Positions 62,747 to 64,000 of a stretch of DNA of 64,000 nucleotides are shown one piece after another (the stretch's first letter is position 1; each line of letters opens with the position of its first letter). The position numbers and the translations under genes are program-made. A model generated the notes under the pieces. It was not told where the DNA came from. It searched no databases and saw only the letters and a program-made list of their open reading frames with translations. The DNA is from JALORV01 sp044225415 (GTDB taxonomy: Bacteria; Pseudomonadota; Gammaproteobacteria; Burkholderiales; Burkholderiaceae_F), in assembly GCA_044225415.1 (NCBI GenBank), contig JBGAIO010000002.1, forward strand, positions 1 to 64,000, given 5' to 3'.

Positions 62747-64000
<1,254 letters not shown>

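Overview
High-GC (roughly two thirds G+C) chromosomal DNA of a betaproteobacterium. The evidence for this is the def/fmt/rsmB, dprA-smg-topB block, the urtABCDE-ureDABC order, the large NAD-glutamate dehydrogenase and the abundance of LytTR two-component systems; a Burkholderiales-like host is an inference. A two-base N run at 10681-10682 breaks smg, and several otherwise good genes carry single-base frameshifts, so this looks like draft or metagenome-quality sequence. No rRNA, tRNA, CRISPR array, IS element or prophage was found.

Layout. 1-1831: rsmB (partial) and fmt. 1907-5107: a WS/DGAT acyltransferase and two alpha/beta hydrolases in one ATGA-coupled run (the last frameshifted). 5117-8424: a tandemly duplicated LytTR histidine kinase/response regulator pair, one copy decayed. 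8556-13770: def, a remnant of a LysM-type gene, dprA, smg, topB. 13824-22406: an EF-hand lipoprotein candidate, a membrane spermidine-synthase-like protein, a SET-domain methyltransferase with a histone H1-like tail, DUF1993, a lipoprotein hydrolase and copA. 22425-25890: a second LytTR system with one normal and one apparently dead kinase plus a Tat-exported cupin. 26185-30793: haloperoxidase lipoprotein, GNAT, GntP permease, small secreted protein and ceramidase-like protein. 30793-37223: NAD-GDH (frameshifted) and a DnaQ/GIY-YIG fusion. 37317-43255: an ECF sigma module, nitroreductase, DUF1857, PrpF-like isomerase and queC.

The most interesting part is 43380-51009. Four very small genes (39, 39, 39 and 41 codons), invisible to ordinary gene calling, lie in a row on the minus strand. 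All end in the same sequence, a double-glycine site followed by a hydrophobic heptapeptide (GG/GAAFVLV) and the stop codon. Divergent from them are a TPR protein and a TPR-like/HD-GYP protein. Behind these come a peptidase-C39 ABC exporter and an HlyD adaptor. Together they look like a system that makes, trims and exports a seven-residue hydrophobic peptide, with a TPR protein as possible peptide receptor and a c-di-GMP phosphodiesterase as possible output. Export is well supported by domains; the signalling role is inference.

51224-55245 holds small secreted proteins, a rhodanese, an EamA transporter, a P-loop-less AAA-like protein and an ABC1-family protein. 55428-64000 is the urea uptake and urease operon (urtABCDE, ureD, ureA, ureB, partial ureC), preceded by a good sigma-54 type promoter, which implies nitrogen control. 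REP-like palindromes occur in four intergenic gaps, and Lys/Ala-rich tails recur on three unrelated proteins (TopB, the SET protein, UreB).
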